A stretch of 64,000 nucleotides of DNA from an uncultured Eubacteriales bacterium (lineage in GTDB: Bacteria > Bacillota > Clostridia > Oscillospirales > Acutalibacteraceae), in assembly GCA_934456435.1 (NCBI GenBank), contig CAKSHH010000006.1, forward strand, positions 66,878 through 130,877, in the 5' to 3' direction. Below the pieces are notes generated by a model, which saw only the letters and a program-made list of their open reading frames with translations, had not been told where the DNA came from and did not search any database. How positions within the stretch are numbered: position 1 is the stretch's first letter; every line of letters starts with the position of its first letter. The position numbers and the translations under genes are program-made. Positions 40,796 to 50,248 of the stretch are shown here, in pieces.

Positions 40796-42973
40796 TCACT
40801 TAACCTCTGTGAAATATCTTACGAAGCTTCTGCCTGCGCTCAGAGTACCGTCCGTGAGGTTGATACCTGCGTTCATGAGCAATGCGCCCGAATAGATCTC
40901 GCCGTCTGTTTCGTCACGATAGTATTTATCGGGATCGAGACCTTTCATCTTGATAAGCAGGAAATCGTGCGGTGCCCTGTTCTTGATAACAACGGTCAGC
41001 AAGGCTTCACTCTTGTCCTTGGCAACGTGCTCCCACGCACATTTGAACTCGTCATCGGTCGGCGCAATAATTCTGTAAAGGTCACCGAAATGGATAACGT
41101 TGTAGAATCTGTGGTAATCCTTGACCTGCTCCTTTACCTTTGCCTTGTCCTCGTCGGACATCTCCTTGGGATCAAGCTCATAGCCGAACGTGCCTGCCAT
41201 TGCAACAGCTGCCTTTGTCTCAATACCCGTTCTGTCGCAGGCGGAAACGTGAGCGCCCATGCTTGACGCAGGATAGCACATTGATGTGCCGAATTGGATA
41301 GTCAGTCTCTCAATCGGGTCGGTATTGTCCGAAGCCCATGTCTGCGGCATATAGTAAAGCATACCGGCGTCAAATCGTCCGCCGCCGCCCGCACAGCTTT
41401 CAAAGAGAATGTGCGGAAATGCGCTTGTTATTCTGTCCATAAGCTCGTAAGTGCCGAGAATGAAGCGGTGGAAAAATTCCTTTGAATGACGTGCATCAAG
41501 AAGCATTGAAGCAGGCTCGGTTATGGCGCGGTTGTAGTCCCACTTGAGATATGCAATATTGTTCTTGGAGAGAACATCATACATCTGATTGAAAATACAG
41601 TCACGAACGTCCTGCCTTGTCATATCAATAACATACTGCCAACGCGCGGGAGACTTGTCTCTGCCCTCAACGTGAACGCACCAGTCGGGGTGAGCCCTGT
41701 AAAGCTCCGAATCCTCGGAAATCATCTCCGGCTCATACCATATACCGAACTGAACACCCTCCGCGTTTACCCTTTCGATAAGCTTGCCGAGACCGCCCTT
41801 GAGTTTACTCTCATTGACAAACCAATCGCCGAGAGATGAATTATCACTGTCTCGGTGACCGAACCAGCCGTCGTCCATAACGAGCAGTTCAATTCCGAGC
41901 TCCTTGGCTTCCTTAGCATAGCGGACTAAGGTCTCCTGGTCAAAATCAAAGCCCGAACCCTCCCAGCTATTGATAAGAAGCGGTCGCTTTTTATTTTTCC
42001 ATTCACCTCGGATGAGGTTGTTGTTGTAAAGATCGTGGAATGTGCGGCTCATCTTGCCCATACCGCTGTCGGAATAAACCATTACGACCTCAGGGCTCTG
42101 GAACTCGTCGCCCGGCTCAACTACCCATGTGAAGTCGATCGGGTTGATTCCCATTACAAGGCGCGTGCAGTCAAGGTAATCCGTTTCGATATCTGCCGCA
42201 AAGTTGCCACTGTAAACAAGATTGAAGCCGAAAGCATCGCCGAAGTCCTCGCCGCCCTTGTCGTCAACGAGGGCAACAAACGGGTTGTGATTGTGGCTTG
42301 AAGAGCCTCTCTTGCTGGCAACGGACTGTATACCGTGAGCAAGGTGGCGCGTTATAACTCTTCTCTCTCGTGACCATACGCCCGAAAGATTTATCATATT
42401 ATAATCCATCGACGGGAAATTCACGCAGCAGCTTGCAATTTTTTCAATTTCAAAGGTTTCTTTGCCCGTATTCTCTACCTTGACGCTCTCGGTGATAACG
42501 CTGTAATTTGCAAACGCCGTGTAGTAAAGCGTTACCTTTGCGCCCGTGAAGCTGTCAATCGTGATAAGCTCAAGCGTCTGAGCCTCGCTGTCGTCGTTGC
42601 AGTAGGTTGCAGGAAGTCCCTTTAGCTTCGGTTTGCCGTTATAGATCTTATGGTTAAGGTAACGGATGTCCGTTGTGGTTCTGCCCATTGAATCCTTTAT
42701 TGAAAGCGCGGCAAGTCTGTAATCGCCCGATCCGTTGCAGGAATACTCCATCGGCTGAACATCGAGAGAAAATTTGTAATCGTCAACATTGACGTTCTTC
42801 GGCGATATCGTCGCAAAATAGCCTCTGAACGGCAAATTGAGAAGATTATCGTCGGGAATCTTCTTGCCGTAATAGAGGTGCACGAGGAAGCCGTCACGCA
42901 CTCCGATAGCATAGGTCGAATCAAGTGTATCAAGCTTAAATATTTTTCTCTGTTCGTTATATGTTACGGGCAT
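40796..42973 (-). CDS. Alpha-galactosidase, GH36
   Basis: In this 725-residue enzyme an N-terminal beta-sandwich (about 1-330) is followed by a TIM barrel with LLVMDDGWFGHR, the nucleophile in YLKWDYNR (about 477) and the acid/base in SCAGGGGRFD (about 534). A C-terminal beta domain follows. It removes terminal alpha-1,6-galactose from raffinose-type sugars. No signal peptide, so it is intracellular. GAGG precedes ATG 42973. No transporter lies next to it; the promoter region (42,974-43,043) is shared with divergent radC. Confidence 0.94.
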   Translation of the reverse strand: MPVTYNEQRKIFKLDTLDSTYAIGVRDGFLVHLYYGKKIPDDNLLNLPFRGYFATISPKNVNVDDYKFSLDVQPMEYSCNGSGDYRLAALSIKDSMGRTTTDIRYLNHKIYNGKPKLKGLPATYCNDDSEAQTLELITIDSFTGAKVTLYYTAFANYSVITESVKVENTGKETFEIEKIASCCVNFPSMDYNMINLSGVWSRERRVITRHLAHGIQSVASKRGSSSHNHNPFVALVDDKGGEDFGDAFGFNLVYSGNFAADIETDYLDCTRLVMGINPIDFTWVVEPGDEFQSPEVVMVYSDSGMGKMSRTFHDLYNNNLIRGEWKNKKRPLLINSWEGSGFDFDQETLVRYAKEAKELGIELLVMDDGWFGHRDSDNSSLGDWFVNESKLKGGLGKLIERVNAEGVQFGIWYEPEMISEDSELYRAHPDWCVHVEGRDKSPARWQYVIDMTRQDVRDCIFNQMYDVLSKNNIAYLKWDYNRAITEPASMLLDARHSKEFFHRFILGTYELMDRITSAFPHILFESCAGGGGRFDAGMLYYMPQTWASDNTDPIERLTIQFGTSMCYPASSMGAHVSACDRTGIETKAAVAMAGTFGYELDPKEMSDEDKAKVKEQVKDYHRFYNVIHFGDLYRIIAPTDDEFKCAWEHVAKDKSEALLTVVIKNRAPHDFLLIKMKGLDPDKYYRDETDGEIYSGALLMNAGINLTDGTLSAGRSFVRYFTEVK

Positions 42974-43043
42974 ATAAAAACCTCACTTTTCTTATTTTCA
43001 ATTATTTTAACATATCAACATCTCAAGGTCAACAATTTTGCGA

Positions 43044-43072
43044 TTGACAAACCCGTCTTATTACTATAAAAT
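43044..43072 (+). promoter_or_regulatory. Promoter of radC
   Basis: TTGACA 43044-43049 and TAAAAT 43067-43072 at 17-base spacing. AGAGGTG and ATG 43092 follow. Confidence 0.65.
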
Positions 43073-43091
43073 TTTAAAGAGGTGTTTGGCT

Positions 43092-43787
43092 ATGGAAAAC
43101 AAGAATATACACAAGGACCACAGAAAACGTGTGCGTGAAATGTATCTGAAAAACGGTATTGACGCAATGCCCGACCACAACATTCTTGAGCTTCTGCTCT
43201 TCTACGGTATTCCGTACCGCGACACCAACCCGATTGCCCACGAGCTGATTGAAAAGTATCACGACCTCAACGGTGTGCTTGATGCACCCGTCCGTGAGCT
43301 TGTGAAGACGGACGGCATAGGTGAAAACACCGCGATGCTCATAAAGCTTATCCGCGATATATGTTCAAAATACTACGACAACGCGGTGAACAGCAAGGTC
43401 AATCTTGCATCGGGCGAAAGACTCTACGACTTCATCAAAATGAAATACCTCGGCGAGCCGCGCGAAATTGTTTATATGCTTTCGCTTGACTCCCACGGCA
43501 GGCTCAAGCATTGCATTAAGGTTGCCGACGGCACACCGACAAGCGCAGTCGCCGACAACAGAAGCCTGGTTGAGCTTGCGCTGAGGTTCGACGTCACCAA
43601 CGCAGTCATAGCCCACAACCACCCGAACGGTTTTGCCACTCCGTCGCAGGCGGACATCAGCGCAACGCAGACAATCGCAGGGCTGTTCAAAACCGTAAAC
43701 ATAAACTTCATTGACCATGTCATTGTTGCCGAGGATGAGATTTTCTCCTTTGCAATGAGCAAGAAATACTCGTCATACCTCGGATAA
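43092..43787 (+). CDS. radC: RadC-family JAB1/MPN protein
   Basis: In this 231-residue protein an N-terminal helix-hairpin-helix region (KTDGIGENTAMLIKLI) is followed by the JAMM metalloprotease-like core with EIVYMLSLDSHGRLK and AHNHPNGFATPSQADIS. The exact function is unsettled; despite the name a direct repair role is doubtful. ATG 43092 follows AGAGGTG; the longer frame from 43038 runs over the promoter. Confidence 0.92.
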   Translation: MENKNIHKDHRKRVREMYLKNGIDAMPDHNILELLLFYGIPYRDTNPIAHELIEKYHDLNGVLDAPVRELVKTDGIGENTAMLIKLIRDICSKYYDNAVNSKVNLASGERLYDFIKMKYLGEPREIVYMLSLDSHGRLKHCIKVADGTPTSAVADNRSLVELALRFDVTNAVIAHNHPNGFATPSQADISATQTIAGLFKTVNINFIDHVIVAEDEIFSFAMSKKYSSYLG

Positions 43788-43801
43788 AATTAACCGTACT
43801 T

Positions 43802-43836
43802 TCGGGACTGTCACAGACGCGGCAGTCCCGATTTTT
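43802..43836 (+). terminator. Terminator of radC
   Basis: TCGGGACTG and CAGTCCCGA pair around a 12-base loop, followed by TTTTT. Confidence 0.85.
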
Positions 43837-43920
43837 CTGCAAAAAATTTTAATTATTCTGCGGCATGATATGAGCATATACAAATAAATTAAGGCAAATC
43901 GGAAGCCACAATATTTATGC

Positions 43921-43966
43921 TTGACTTATTATTCGCCGTGATGTATAATATAGTCCGATTTCGGAC
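43921..43966 (+). promoter_or_regulatory. Promoter and palindromic operator of the marR-MATE operon
   Basis: TTGACT 43921-43926, 17 bases, TATAAT 43944-43949, then the perfect 14-base palindrome GTCCGATTTCGGAC (43953-43966) over the start region. This is a typical place for MarR autorepression. Confidence 0.75.
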
Positions 43967-43981
43967 GAATGGAGAATTAAA

Positions 43982-44428
43982 ATGAATACCGAGGCAAGAA
44001 TAAAACTGATAAAATACAACAACAGCATCAAGTCCATTGACAAGACCTACCGCAGTATCGCAAAGCTTTTCGGAATGGGCGAATGTGCATTTTGGATCAT
44101 TTACACGCTGCGAATGGAACCGTCACCGCTGACACAGCGCGATATATGCGATTTGCAGTACCAACCCAAGCAAACGGTCAGCTCGGCACTTCAAAAAATG
44201 GAATCCGAGGGACTGATAGCCTTTTCGCAGGGCGACGACCGCAGGAACAAATATGTTTCCCTGACCGAGAAAGGTATTCGGCTTGCGCAGAAAACGGTTG
44301 ACAAGTTCTGCGACGCGGAGGCCGCCGCACTTTTGCGTATGAGCGGCAAGGAACAGGAACAGCTCAATCTTTTGCTTTCAAAATACAACAAGCTTTTAAA
44401 CGATGAAATTGAGACAATAAAAATTTGA
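43982..44428 (+). CDS. MarR-family transcriptional regulator
   Basis: This 148-residue winged-helix dimer has the recognition helix in LQYQPKQTVSSALQKMESEGLI and the wing in QGDDRRNKYVSLTEKG. AATGGAG lies before ATG 43982. It precedes the MATE gene by 11 bases. The palindrome just downstream of the -10 suggests it represses its own operon until a ligand, perhaps a MATE substrate, binds. Confidence 0.93.
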   Translation: MNTEARIKLIKYNNSIKSIDKTYRSIAKLFGMGECAFWIIYTLRMEPSPLTQRDICDLQYQPKQTVSSALQKMESEGLIAFSQGDDRRNKYVSLTEKGIRLAQKTVDKFCDAEAAALLRMSGKEQEQLNLLLSKYNKLLNDEIETIKI

Positions 44429-44439
44429 GGTAAATAATT

Positions 44440-45771
44440 ATGGCAATCAAACTTTCGGATCACTTCACATATTCTCGTCTTTTGCGGTTTGTCTTTCCGT
44501 CAATTGTGATGATGATATTCACCTCCGTTTACGGAGTGGTTGACGGACTTTTTGTATCAAACTTTGCCGGAAAGACAGCTTTCGCTTCCATAAACCTGGT
44601 TATGCCGTTTGTCATGATTCTCGGCGGCATCGGCTTTATGATAGGCACGGGCGGTACGGCTCTCGTGTCAAAGGTTCTCGGCGAGGGCGACAAAGAAAAA
44701 GCGAACAAATACTTCACCATGATGATTATTTTCACCCTCCTGCTCGGAGTAATTCTTTCCGTTGTCGGAGTTACTGCAATGCCGTGGGTCGCACGTTTTC
44801 TCGGCGCAACGGAGGAAATGATGGCGGACTGTGTCCTTTACGGCAGGATCGTTACGGGTTTTACAGTCGCGTTCATGCTTCAGAATGTTTTTCAAAGCTT
44901 TCTGATAGCCGCGGAAAAACCGAGACTCGGACTTTTGGCAACAGTCTTTGCAGGCTGTTCCAATATGGTGCTCGACGCTCTGTTCATAATCGTTTTCAAG
45001 TGGGGCGTTGCCGGCGCGGCGATCGCCACGGGAATAAGCCAATGTGTCGGCGGTATCTTTCCGCTGATTTATTTTTCAAGGAAGAACTCAAGCCTTTTGC
45101 GGCTCACCAAAACCAAGCTGGAAATAAAGCCGCTTCTGAACGCCTGCGGCAATGGCTCTTCGGAGCTTATGAGCAACATTTCCTCGTCCGTCGTAAGTAT
45201 GATATATAATTTTCAGCTTATGAAATACATCGGTGAGGACGGCGTTTCAGCTTACGGCGTGCTGATGTATGTTCAGTTTGTTTTCGTTGCAATCTATATC
45301 GGATATGCAATCGGCTGCGCTCCGATAACAGGCTACCACTTCGGTGCACAGAACCACGGCGAACTTAAAAATATGCTGAGAAAAAGTACATTTCTCAGCG
45401 CGGTTTCGGGTGTTGTACTGACTGTGCTTGCGATCGTTCTTTCATCGCCGCTGGCAAAGATTTTTGTCGGTTACGACGAGGGGCTTTACGAACTGACAAG
45501 GCACGCTTTCAGGCTCTTTGCATATTCGTTCCTGCTTGCCGGCTTCAACATTTTCACTTCGTCGTTCTTTACCGCGCTCAACAACGGTGCTGTTTCGGCG
45601 GCAATATCGTTTATGCGAACGCTGATTTTCCAGACCTCTTCGGTTCTGATACTTCCGCTGTTCCTCGGTGTGGACGGAATATGGTGGGCAATCTCGGTTG
45701 CGGAGGTTTTTGCATTCGTTCTCTCCATCATCTTCCTTTTCGCCAAGCGCAAAAAATATCATTATATGTAA
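44440..45771 (+). CDS. MATE-family multidrug efflux transporter
   Basis: This 443-residue protein has twelve predicted helices in two six-helix halves. GVVDGLFVSNFAGKTAFASINLV and GTGGTALVSKVLGEGDKEKA mark the first half and ALNNGAVSAAISFMRTLIFQ the second. It belongs to the DinF/NorM-like antiporter group driven by Na+ or H+. TGAGGT precedes ATG 44440. It is cotranscribed with the MarR gene. Confidence 0.93.
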   Translation: MAIKLSDHFTYSRLLRFVFPSIVMMIFTSVYGVVDGLFVSNFAGKTAFASINLVMPFVMILGGIGFMIGTGGTALVSKVLGEGDKEKANKYFTMMIIFTLLLGVILSVVGVTAMPWVARFLGATEEMMADCVLYGRIVTGFTVAFMLQNVFQSFLIAAEKPRLGLLATVFAGCSNMVLDALFIIVFKWGVAGAAIATGISQCVGGIFPLIYFSRKNSSLLRLTKTKLEIKPLLNACGNGSSELMSNISSSVVSMIYNFQLMKYIGEDGVSAYGVLMYVQFVFVAIYIGYAIGCAPITGYHFGAQNHGELKNMLRKSTFLSAVSGVVLTVLAIVLSSPLAKIFVGYDEGLYELTRHAFRLFAYSFLLAGFNIFTSSFFTALNNGAVSAAISFMRTLIFQTSSVLILPLFLGVDGIWWAISVAEVFAFVLSIIFLFAKRKKYHYM

Positions 45772-45786
45772 CCATACAATAAAAAA

Positions 45787-45822
45787 GCAGAGACTTTCCA
45801 ATCGGTCGGAAAATCTCTGCTT
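45787..45822. terminator. Bidirectional terminator between the MATE gene and the ABC operon
   Basis: AGCAGAGA.TTTCC and GGAAA.TCTCTGCT pair around ATCGGTC; A-run on the left, T-run on the right. Confidence 0.85.
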
Positions 45823-45835
45823 TATTTTTTGTTAA

Positions 45836-46582
45836 TTAAAGAACCTTGTTGAAGAAATCAATCGCTCTCGGCTCTTTCGGGTTGAGGATAACCTCCTGCG
45901 GAGTGCCCTCCTCGATGATATAGCCGTCATCAATGAAAAGTACACGATCGGCAACCTCACGGGCAAAACCGATTTCATGCGTAACGATCGCCATAGTCAT
46001 ACCCTCTGCCGCAAGATCCTTCATAACCTGGAGAACCTCGCCGACCATTTCGGGGTCGAGCGCCGAAGTAGGCTCATCAAAAAGCATGATATCGGGATTC
46101 ATGCAAAGCGAACGGGCGATTGCAACTCTCTGCTTCTGTCCGCCGGAAAGCTGATGGGGATAAGCTTCCGCCTTGTCCTCCAGTCCGACCTTTTTGAGCA
46201 TTGCCATTGCTTCCTCTTTTGCCTTGTCCTTGCTCGCCTTTTTGAGCTGAACGGGAGCCAGCATAAGGTTTTGGATAACATTGAGGTTGTTAAAAAGGTT
46301 GAAGTGCTGGAACACCATACCGATGTTCTCGCGAATCTTGTTGAGGTCTGCTTTCTTGTCGGTAATAGTCTGACCGTCAACGATTATCTCGCCGCCCGTC
46401 GGCTCTTCAAGGCGGTTTATGCAGCGCAGAAACGTTGATTTACCGCTGCCCGACGGTCCGAGAATGACGACAACCTCGCCCTCGTAAATATCGGTTGAGA
46501 TATCCTTGATAACCTCCAAATGTCCGAAGTTCTTTTTGAGATGTGAAACGTGAATTTTAACGTTGTTTTTATTTACGGCCAC
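45836..46582 (-). CDS. Polar amino acid ABC transporter ATP-binding protein
   Basis: This 248-residue GlnQ-type ATPase has Walker [10 protein letters not shown] (about 40), Q-loop MVFQHFNLF, signature LSGGQKQR (about 143), Walker [15 protein letters not shown] and H-loop THE. GTG 46582 is set by AGGAGG 7 bases upstream and overlaps the permease stop by 14 bases. It energises uptake by the permease and lipoprotein encoded upstream. Confidence 0.95.
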   Translation of the reverse strand: MAVNKNNVKIHVSHLKKNFGHLEVIKDISTDIYEGEVVVILGPSGSGKSTFLRCINRLEEPTGGEIIVDGQTITDKKADLNKIRENIGMVFQHFNLFNNLNVIQNLMLAPVQLKKASKDKAKEEAMAMLKKVGLEDKAEAYPHQLSGGQKQRVAIARSLCMNPDIMLFDEPTSALDPEMVGEVLQVMKDLAAEGMTMAIVTHEIGFAREVADRVLFIDDGYIIEEGTPQEVILNPKEPRAIDFFNKVL

Positions 46583-47240
46583 GGTTCATCCTCCTCTCAA
46601 GAGCCTTAGCAATCTTGGAAAGTATTGTGATAACGATAAGGTACATCAAACCAACAAGGAACCATACCTGGAACGACTTAAAGTTGATCGCAATAACATT
46701 CTGGGCGGCATTTACAAGCTCTGGGAAACCGATAACGGAAAGAATCGAGGTATCCTTGAGCGTGATAATAAACTGGTTGATGATGCTCGGTATCATCGTG
46801 CGGATAGCCTGCGGAAGTACGACCTTCTGCATTGCTTTCCAATATGGAATACCGAGGCTTCTTGCCGCCTCCATCTGTCCGACATCAACGGACTGTATTC
46901 CTGCACGGATGATCTCCGACATATATGCGCCGCAGTTGAGCGAAAGACAGATTATACCTGCCTGCAATGCGGTGAATGTAAATGTGCTGTGGAAAAAGTT
47001 TTTCAAAGCGTAAGGTATACCGAAGAAAACGAAGAAAGCAAGAACGATCATCGGAACGCCGCGGATAATATCAACAAACACCTGCGCGATGATATTGCAT
47101 ACCTTACTTTTAAGCACGCTGAGCATACCGAAGATGAGACCGATGACGCTTGCGAAAATCAGGCTGTAAAAAGCCATGATAAGCGTCTGTCCCATCGCCT
47201 CAAGCAGCAGCTTGCCGTAAACCGAAATTATATCTGCCAT
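46569..47240 (-). CDS. Polar amino acid ABC transporter permease
   Basis: This 223-residue HisM/GlnP-type permease has about five helices. The ATPase-contact EAA loop is [27 protein letters not shown], and [18 protein letters not shown] is typical. It forms a homodimer channel for a polar amino acid. It lies between the ligand-binding and ATPase genes. Confidence 0.95.
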   Translation of the reverse strand: MADIISVYGKLLLEAMGQTLIMAFYSLIFASVIGLIFGMLSVLKSKVCNIIAQVFVDIIRGVPMIVLAFFVFFGIPYALKNFFHSTFTFTALQAGIICLSLNCGAYMSEIIRAGIQSVDVGQMEAARSLGIPYWKAMQKVVLPQAIRTMIPSIINQFIITLKDTSILSVIGFPELVNAAQNVIAINFKSFQVWFLVGLMYLIVITILSKIAKALERRMNRGRK

Positions 47241-47305
47241 TTAGCGGACTCCTTTTGACAACAGCAGGGCATCTTTGCAGACGCCCCACCGCTCATTTTT
47301 TAAAA

Positions 47306-48073
47306 TTAGCCAACGTACTTGTCGATGATTTCCTGGTACTTGCCGTTTGCCTTAATGTTCTTAAGACCTGCGTTGAACATATCAAGAAATTCCTGATTAG
47401 CGGAATTGAAGATTGCAAGACCGTAATCATTACCCTCGCTGGCTGTGTTGTCAAGAACCTTGAGTGCAAGCTTGCCGTTCTTGATGGAGTCCTTCATGAT
47501 CGGTGTATCCTCGAAGCAAGCAACTGCCTGACCGCCGATAACTGCCTGATACATTGTCGGAGAATCCTTGAACGAAGCGATTGTAAAGCCGTACTTATCC
47601 TTGAGGCTGTTTGCATAGTCGGCACCCATTGTACCTGTCTTAACGGCAACCTGCTTGCCCTTAAGATCCTCAAAGCCCTTGATTGTGGAATCAGCGGCAA
47701 CTGTCATTGTCTGTGTGCAGTGATAATATCCGTCGGAGAAAATCCAGCCCTCACTCTTACGCTTCTCTGTGATAGAAGCACCTGCGATCATGGCGTCTGC
47801 CTGACCTGCCTGGCATGCTGCGATAGATGCGTCCCAGCCGACGCTGTTAAGCTCATACTTGAAGCCCTGATCCTCAGCGACAGCGGCAAGAATCTCAACG
47901 TCGATACCGACGAGATTACCCGAAGCATCCGTATACTCGAACGGTCTGAATACCGTGTCGGTTGAAATCTTCCATACTTTTTCGTCTGTCTTGTCGTTTC
48001 CCTTTGTGCCGCAGCCTGCAAAGAGACAGAACATTGTGGCAACACAGAGGAGAATTGCGAGTACCTTTTTCAT
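47306..48073 (-). CDS. Polar amino acid ABC transporter substrate-binding lipoprotein
   Basis: This 255-residue SBP_bac_3 protein has a signal peptide with lipobox (F)AGC near residue 21, then VWKISTDTVFRPFEYTDASGNLVGIDVEI, GASITEKR and DLKGKQVAVKTGTMG segments of the GlnH/HisJ family. It binds a polar amino acid outside the membrane; the ligand is not determined. ATG 48073 follows AAAGGA. It is the first gene of the importer operon. Confidence 0.94.
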   Translation of the reverse strand: MKKVLAILLCVATMFCLFAGCGTKGNDKTDEKVWKISTDTVFRPFEYTDASGNLVGIDVEILAAVAEDQGFKYELNSVGWDASIAACQAGQADAMIAGASITEKRKSEGWIFSDGYYHCTQTMTVAADSTIKGFEDLKGKQVAVKTGTMGADYANSLKDKYGFTIASFKDSPTMYQAVIGGQAVACFEDTPIMKDSIKNGKLALKVLDNTASEGNDYGLAIFNSANQEFLDMFNAGLKNIKANGKYQEIIDKYVG

Positions 48074-48122
48074 AAAACTCAAATCCTTTCAATTATTGAT
48101 TCGCAAAAAATAATACAGGGAT

Positions 48123-48151
48123 AGTTTAATCTAAAATTACAAATTAGTCAA
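48123..48151 (-). promoter_or_regulatory. Promoter of the amino acid ABC operon
   Basis: Minus strand: TTGACT (48151-48146), 17 bases, TAAACT (48128-48123). Confidence 0.65.
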
Positions 48152-48231
48152 GACTAAATGAGATATATCTGACAGTTTTTTAACATTTTTTACTCAAAAC
48201 GACAGTCTTGCACTGTCTTTAATCACTAAGG

Positions 48232-48260
48232 TTGACTTTTGGGGACATCGGCGTTATGAT
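48232..48260 (+). promoter_or_regulatory. Promoter of the GNAT gene
   Basis: TTGACT 48232-48237, 17 bases, TATGAT 48255-48260. A small GACAGT/ACTGTC hairpin at 48,201-48,217 lies just upstream. Confidence 0.65.
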
Positions 48261-48286
48261 TTTCCAGATAAAATGAGGTGATTTAT

Positions 48287-48778
48287 ATGAAAAATATTAC
48301 AATAAGGCAGTATACCGAATCAGACATTCCTGCAATGCGTAAAATTTGGAACGAAGTTGTCCGCGAGGGCAAGGCTTTTCCGCAGGAAGACGAACTGACA
48401 GCCGAGGGAGCCGCAGCATTTTTCGCTCAGCAAACCTGCTGCGGAGTTGCCGTCGATGAAGATGAAAATGTTTACGGACTTTATATCCTGCACCCGAACA
48501 ATGTCGGCAGATGCGGACACATTGCAAACGCAAGCTACGCTGTCTCGTCTCAGAGTCGCGGACTGCACATCGGTGAAAAGCTGGTGCGCGATTGCATTGC
48601 CGAATCCGAAAAGCACGGATTTAGGGTTCTCCAGTTCAATGCCGTCGTTGCAACAAACATCCACGCCCGTCACCTTTACGAGCGTATCGGATTCAAGCAG
48701 CTCGGCACCATTCCCGGCGGCTTTCGTATGCCCGACGGACATTATGAGGACATCTGCCCGTACTACATTGAGGTTTAA
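48287..48778 (+). CDS. GNAT-family N-acetyltransferase
   Basis: This 163-residue protein has the acetyl-CoA motif region SSQSRGLHIGEKLVRDCIAESEKHGFRVLQFNAV (a Q-x-x-G-x-G/A equivalent) and NIHARHLYERIGFKQLGTIPGGF typical of phosphinothricin/small-molecule acetyltransferases. GAGGTG precedes ATG 48287. The acceptor is unknown. It is monocistronic. Confidence 0.9.
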   Translation: MKNITIRQYTESDIPAMRKIWNEVVREGKAFPQEDELTAEGAAAFFAQQTCCGVAVDEDENVYGLYILHPNNVGRCGHIANASYAVSSQSRGLHIGEKLVRDCIAESEKHGFRVLQFNAVVATNIHARHLYERIGFKQLGTIPGGFRMPDGHYEDICPYYIEV

Positions 48779-48822
48779 CCGATTTCAATCGACCTTAAAA
48801 CTGAAAATATTACTTATTCTCA

Positions 48823-48851
48823 TTGACATTGTATTATAAAAATATTATAAT
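48823..48851 (+). promoter_or_regulatory. Promoter of purA
   Basis: TTGACA 48823-48828, 17 bases, TATAAT 48846-48851: perfect consensus. The leader contains a small hairpin GGAAC-GGAG-GTTCC at 48,861-48,874. Confidence 0.85.
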
Positions 48852-48900
48852 TATTCTGTTTGGAACGGAGGTTCCATATCTCATTTGGAGGTGCTTTACA

Positions 48901-50175
48901 TTGGTAAGAGCAATAGTCGGCGCTAACTGGGGCGACGAGGGTAAAGGTAAAATCACAGATATGTTTGCGTCTAAGGCGGATGTAGTTATCCGTTTCCAGG
49001 GCGGTGCAAACGCAGGTCACACAATTATCAACGATTACGGAAAGTTTGCTTTGCATCTTCTTCCGTCCGGCGTGTGCCATCCCGAAATCACGAACATTAT
49101 CGGTAACGGCGTGGCTCTCGACATTCCCAAGCTTGTCAAGGAAATCAACGACGTAACGTCAAAGGGCGTTCCTCAGCCGAAGCTCCTTGTTTCGGACAGA
49201 GCGCAGATCATGATGCCCTATCACGTTCTTCTTGACACTTACGAGGAGGAGCGTCTTGCGGACAAGCAATTCGGCTCAACAAAATCAGGTATTGCACCGT
49301 TTTATTCGGACAAATATGCTAAGATCGGATTCCAGGTCTGCGATCTGTTCTATCCCGACGAGCTCAAAGAAAAGCTCACAAGCGTTTGCGAAGTAAAAAA
49401 TCTTCTACTTGAGCACGTTTATCATAAACCTCTCCTTGATGTTGACGAGCTGTTCAACACACTCATGGAGTACAAAGAGATGATCGAGCCTTATGTTGCC
49501 GACACAGGCGCATTTATCCGTCAGGCTATCAAGGACGGCAAAGAAATTCTCCTTGAGGGTCAGCTCGGTTCACTCAAGGATCCCGATTTCGGTATCTACC
49601 CGATGGTTACATCGTCATCAACTCTTGCCGGCTACGGTGCGGTAGGCGCAGGCATTCCGGCTCACGAGATCAAGGATATCATCACGGTCACAAAGGCTTA
49701 TTCCTCAGCAGTCGGCGCAGGCGAATTTGTCAGCGAGATTTTCGGCGAGGAAGCCGATAAGATGCGTAATCACGGCGGCGACGCAGGTGAATACGGCGCA
49801 ACAACGGGCCGTCCACGTCGTATGGGTTGGTTCGACTGCGTTGCAACACGCTACGGTGTAGCCGTTCAGGGCGCAACTCAGGTTTGCCTGACCGCTCTTG
49901 ACTGCTTGAGCTATCTTGATGAGATCAAAGTCTGCACAGGCTATGAGATTGACGGAGAGATCGTCAAAGATTTCCCGAACACTCACCTTCTCAAGAAAGC
50001 AAAGCCGGTTCTCGTAACGCTTCCCGGTTTCAAGTGCGACATCAGAGGAATCAAAGAGTTCGACAAGCTTCCGAAAGAGGCTCAGGACTATGTTCTCTTC
50101 ATTGAAAAGGAAATCGGTGTGCCAATCACAATGGTATCCAACGGTCCGAAGAGAGAAGAAATTATTTATAGATGA
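48901..50175 (+). CDS. purA: Adenylosuccinate synthetase
   Basis: This 424-residue enzyme condenses IMP with aspartate using GTP in AMP synthesis. It begins VRAIVGANWGDEGKGK (GDEGKG P-loop, catalytic Asp), has the switch segment RFQGGANAGHTI with catalytic His and ends in the usual GTP-binding region. TTG 48901 is chosen: TTTGGAGG lies 9 bases upstream and the frame matches the family start; the longer frame would run back into the promoter. It is followed by guaA, so both IMP branches are adjacent. Confidence 0.97.
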   Translation: MVRAIVGANWGDEGKGKITDMFASKADVVIRFQGGANAGHTIINDYGKFALHLLPSGVCHPEITNIIGNGVALDIPKLVKEINDVTSKGVPQPKLLVSDRAQIMMPYHVLLDTYEEERLADKQFGSTKSGIAPFYSDKYAKIGFQVCDLFYPDELKEKLTSVCEVKNLLLEHVYHKPLLDVDELFNTLMEYKEMIEPYVADTGAFIRQAIKDGKEILLEGQLGSLKDPDFGIYPMVTSSSTLAGYGAVGAGIPAHEIKDIITVTKAYSSAVGAGEFVSEIFGEEADKMRNHGGDAGEYGATTGRPRRMGWFDCVATRYGVAVQGATQVCLTALDCLSYLDEIKVCTGYEIDGEIVKDFPNTHLLKKAKPVLVTLPGFKCDIRGIKEFDKLPKEAQDYVLFIEKEIGVPITMVSNGPKREEIIYR

Positions 50176-50183
50176 ATAAATTT

Positions 50184-50223
50184 ACTGTCGTGTTACTGAC
50201 TTCAAAAGATGTGACACGGCAGT
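50184..50223 (+). promoter_or_regulatory. Hairpin between purA and guaA
   Basis: ACTGTCGTGTTAC pairs with GTGACACGGCAGT (13 bp, two G-U). There is no T-run, so it may be a weak terminator or an mRNA-stability element ahead of guaA. Confidence 0.5.
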
Positions 50224-50248
50224 CACTATCTAAGAAAGGACGAAAAGA

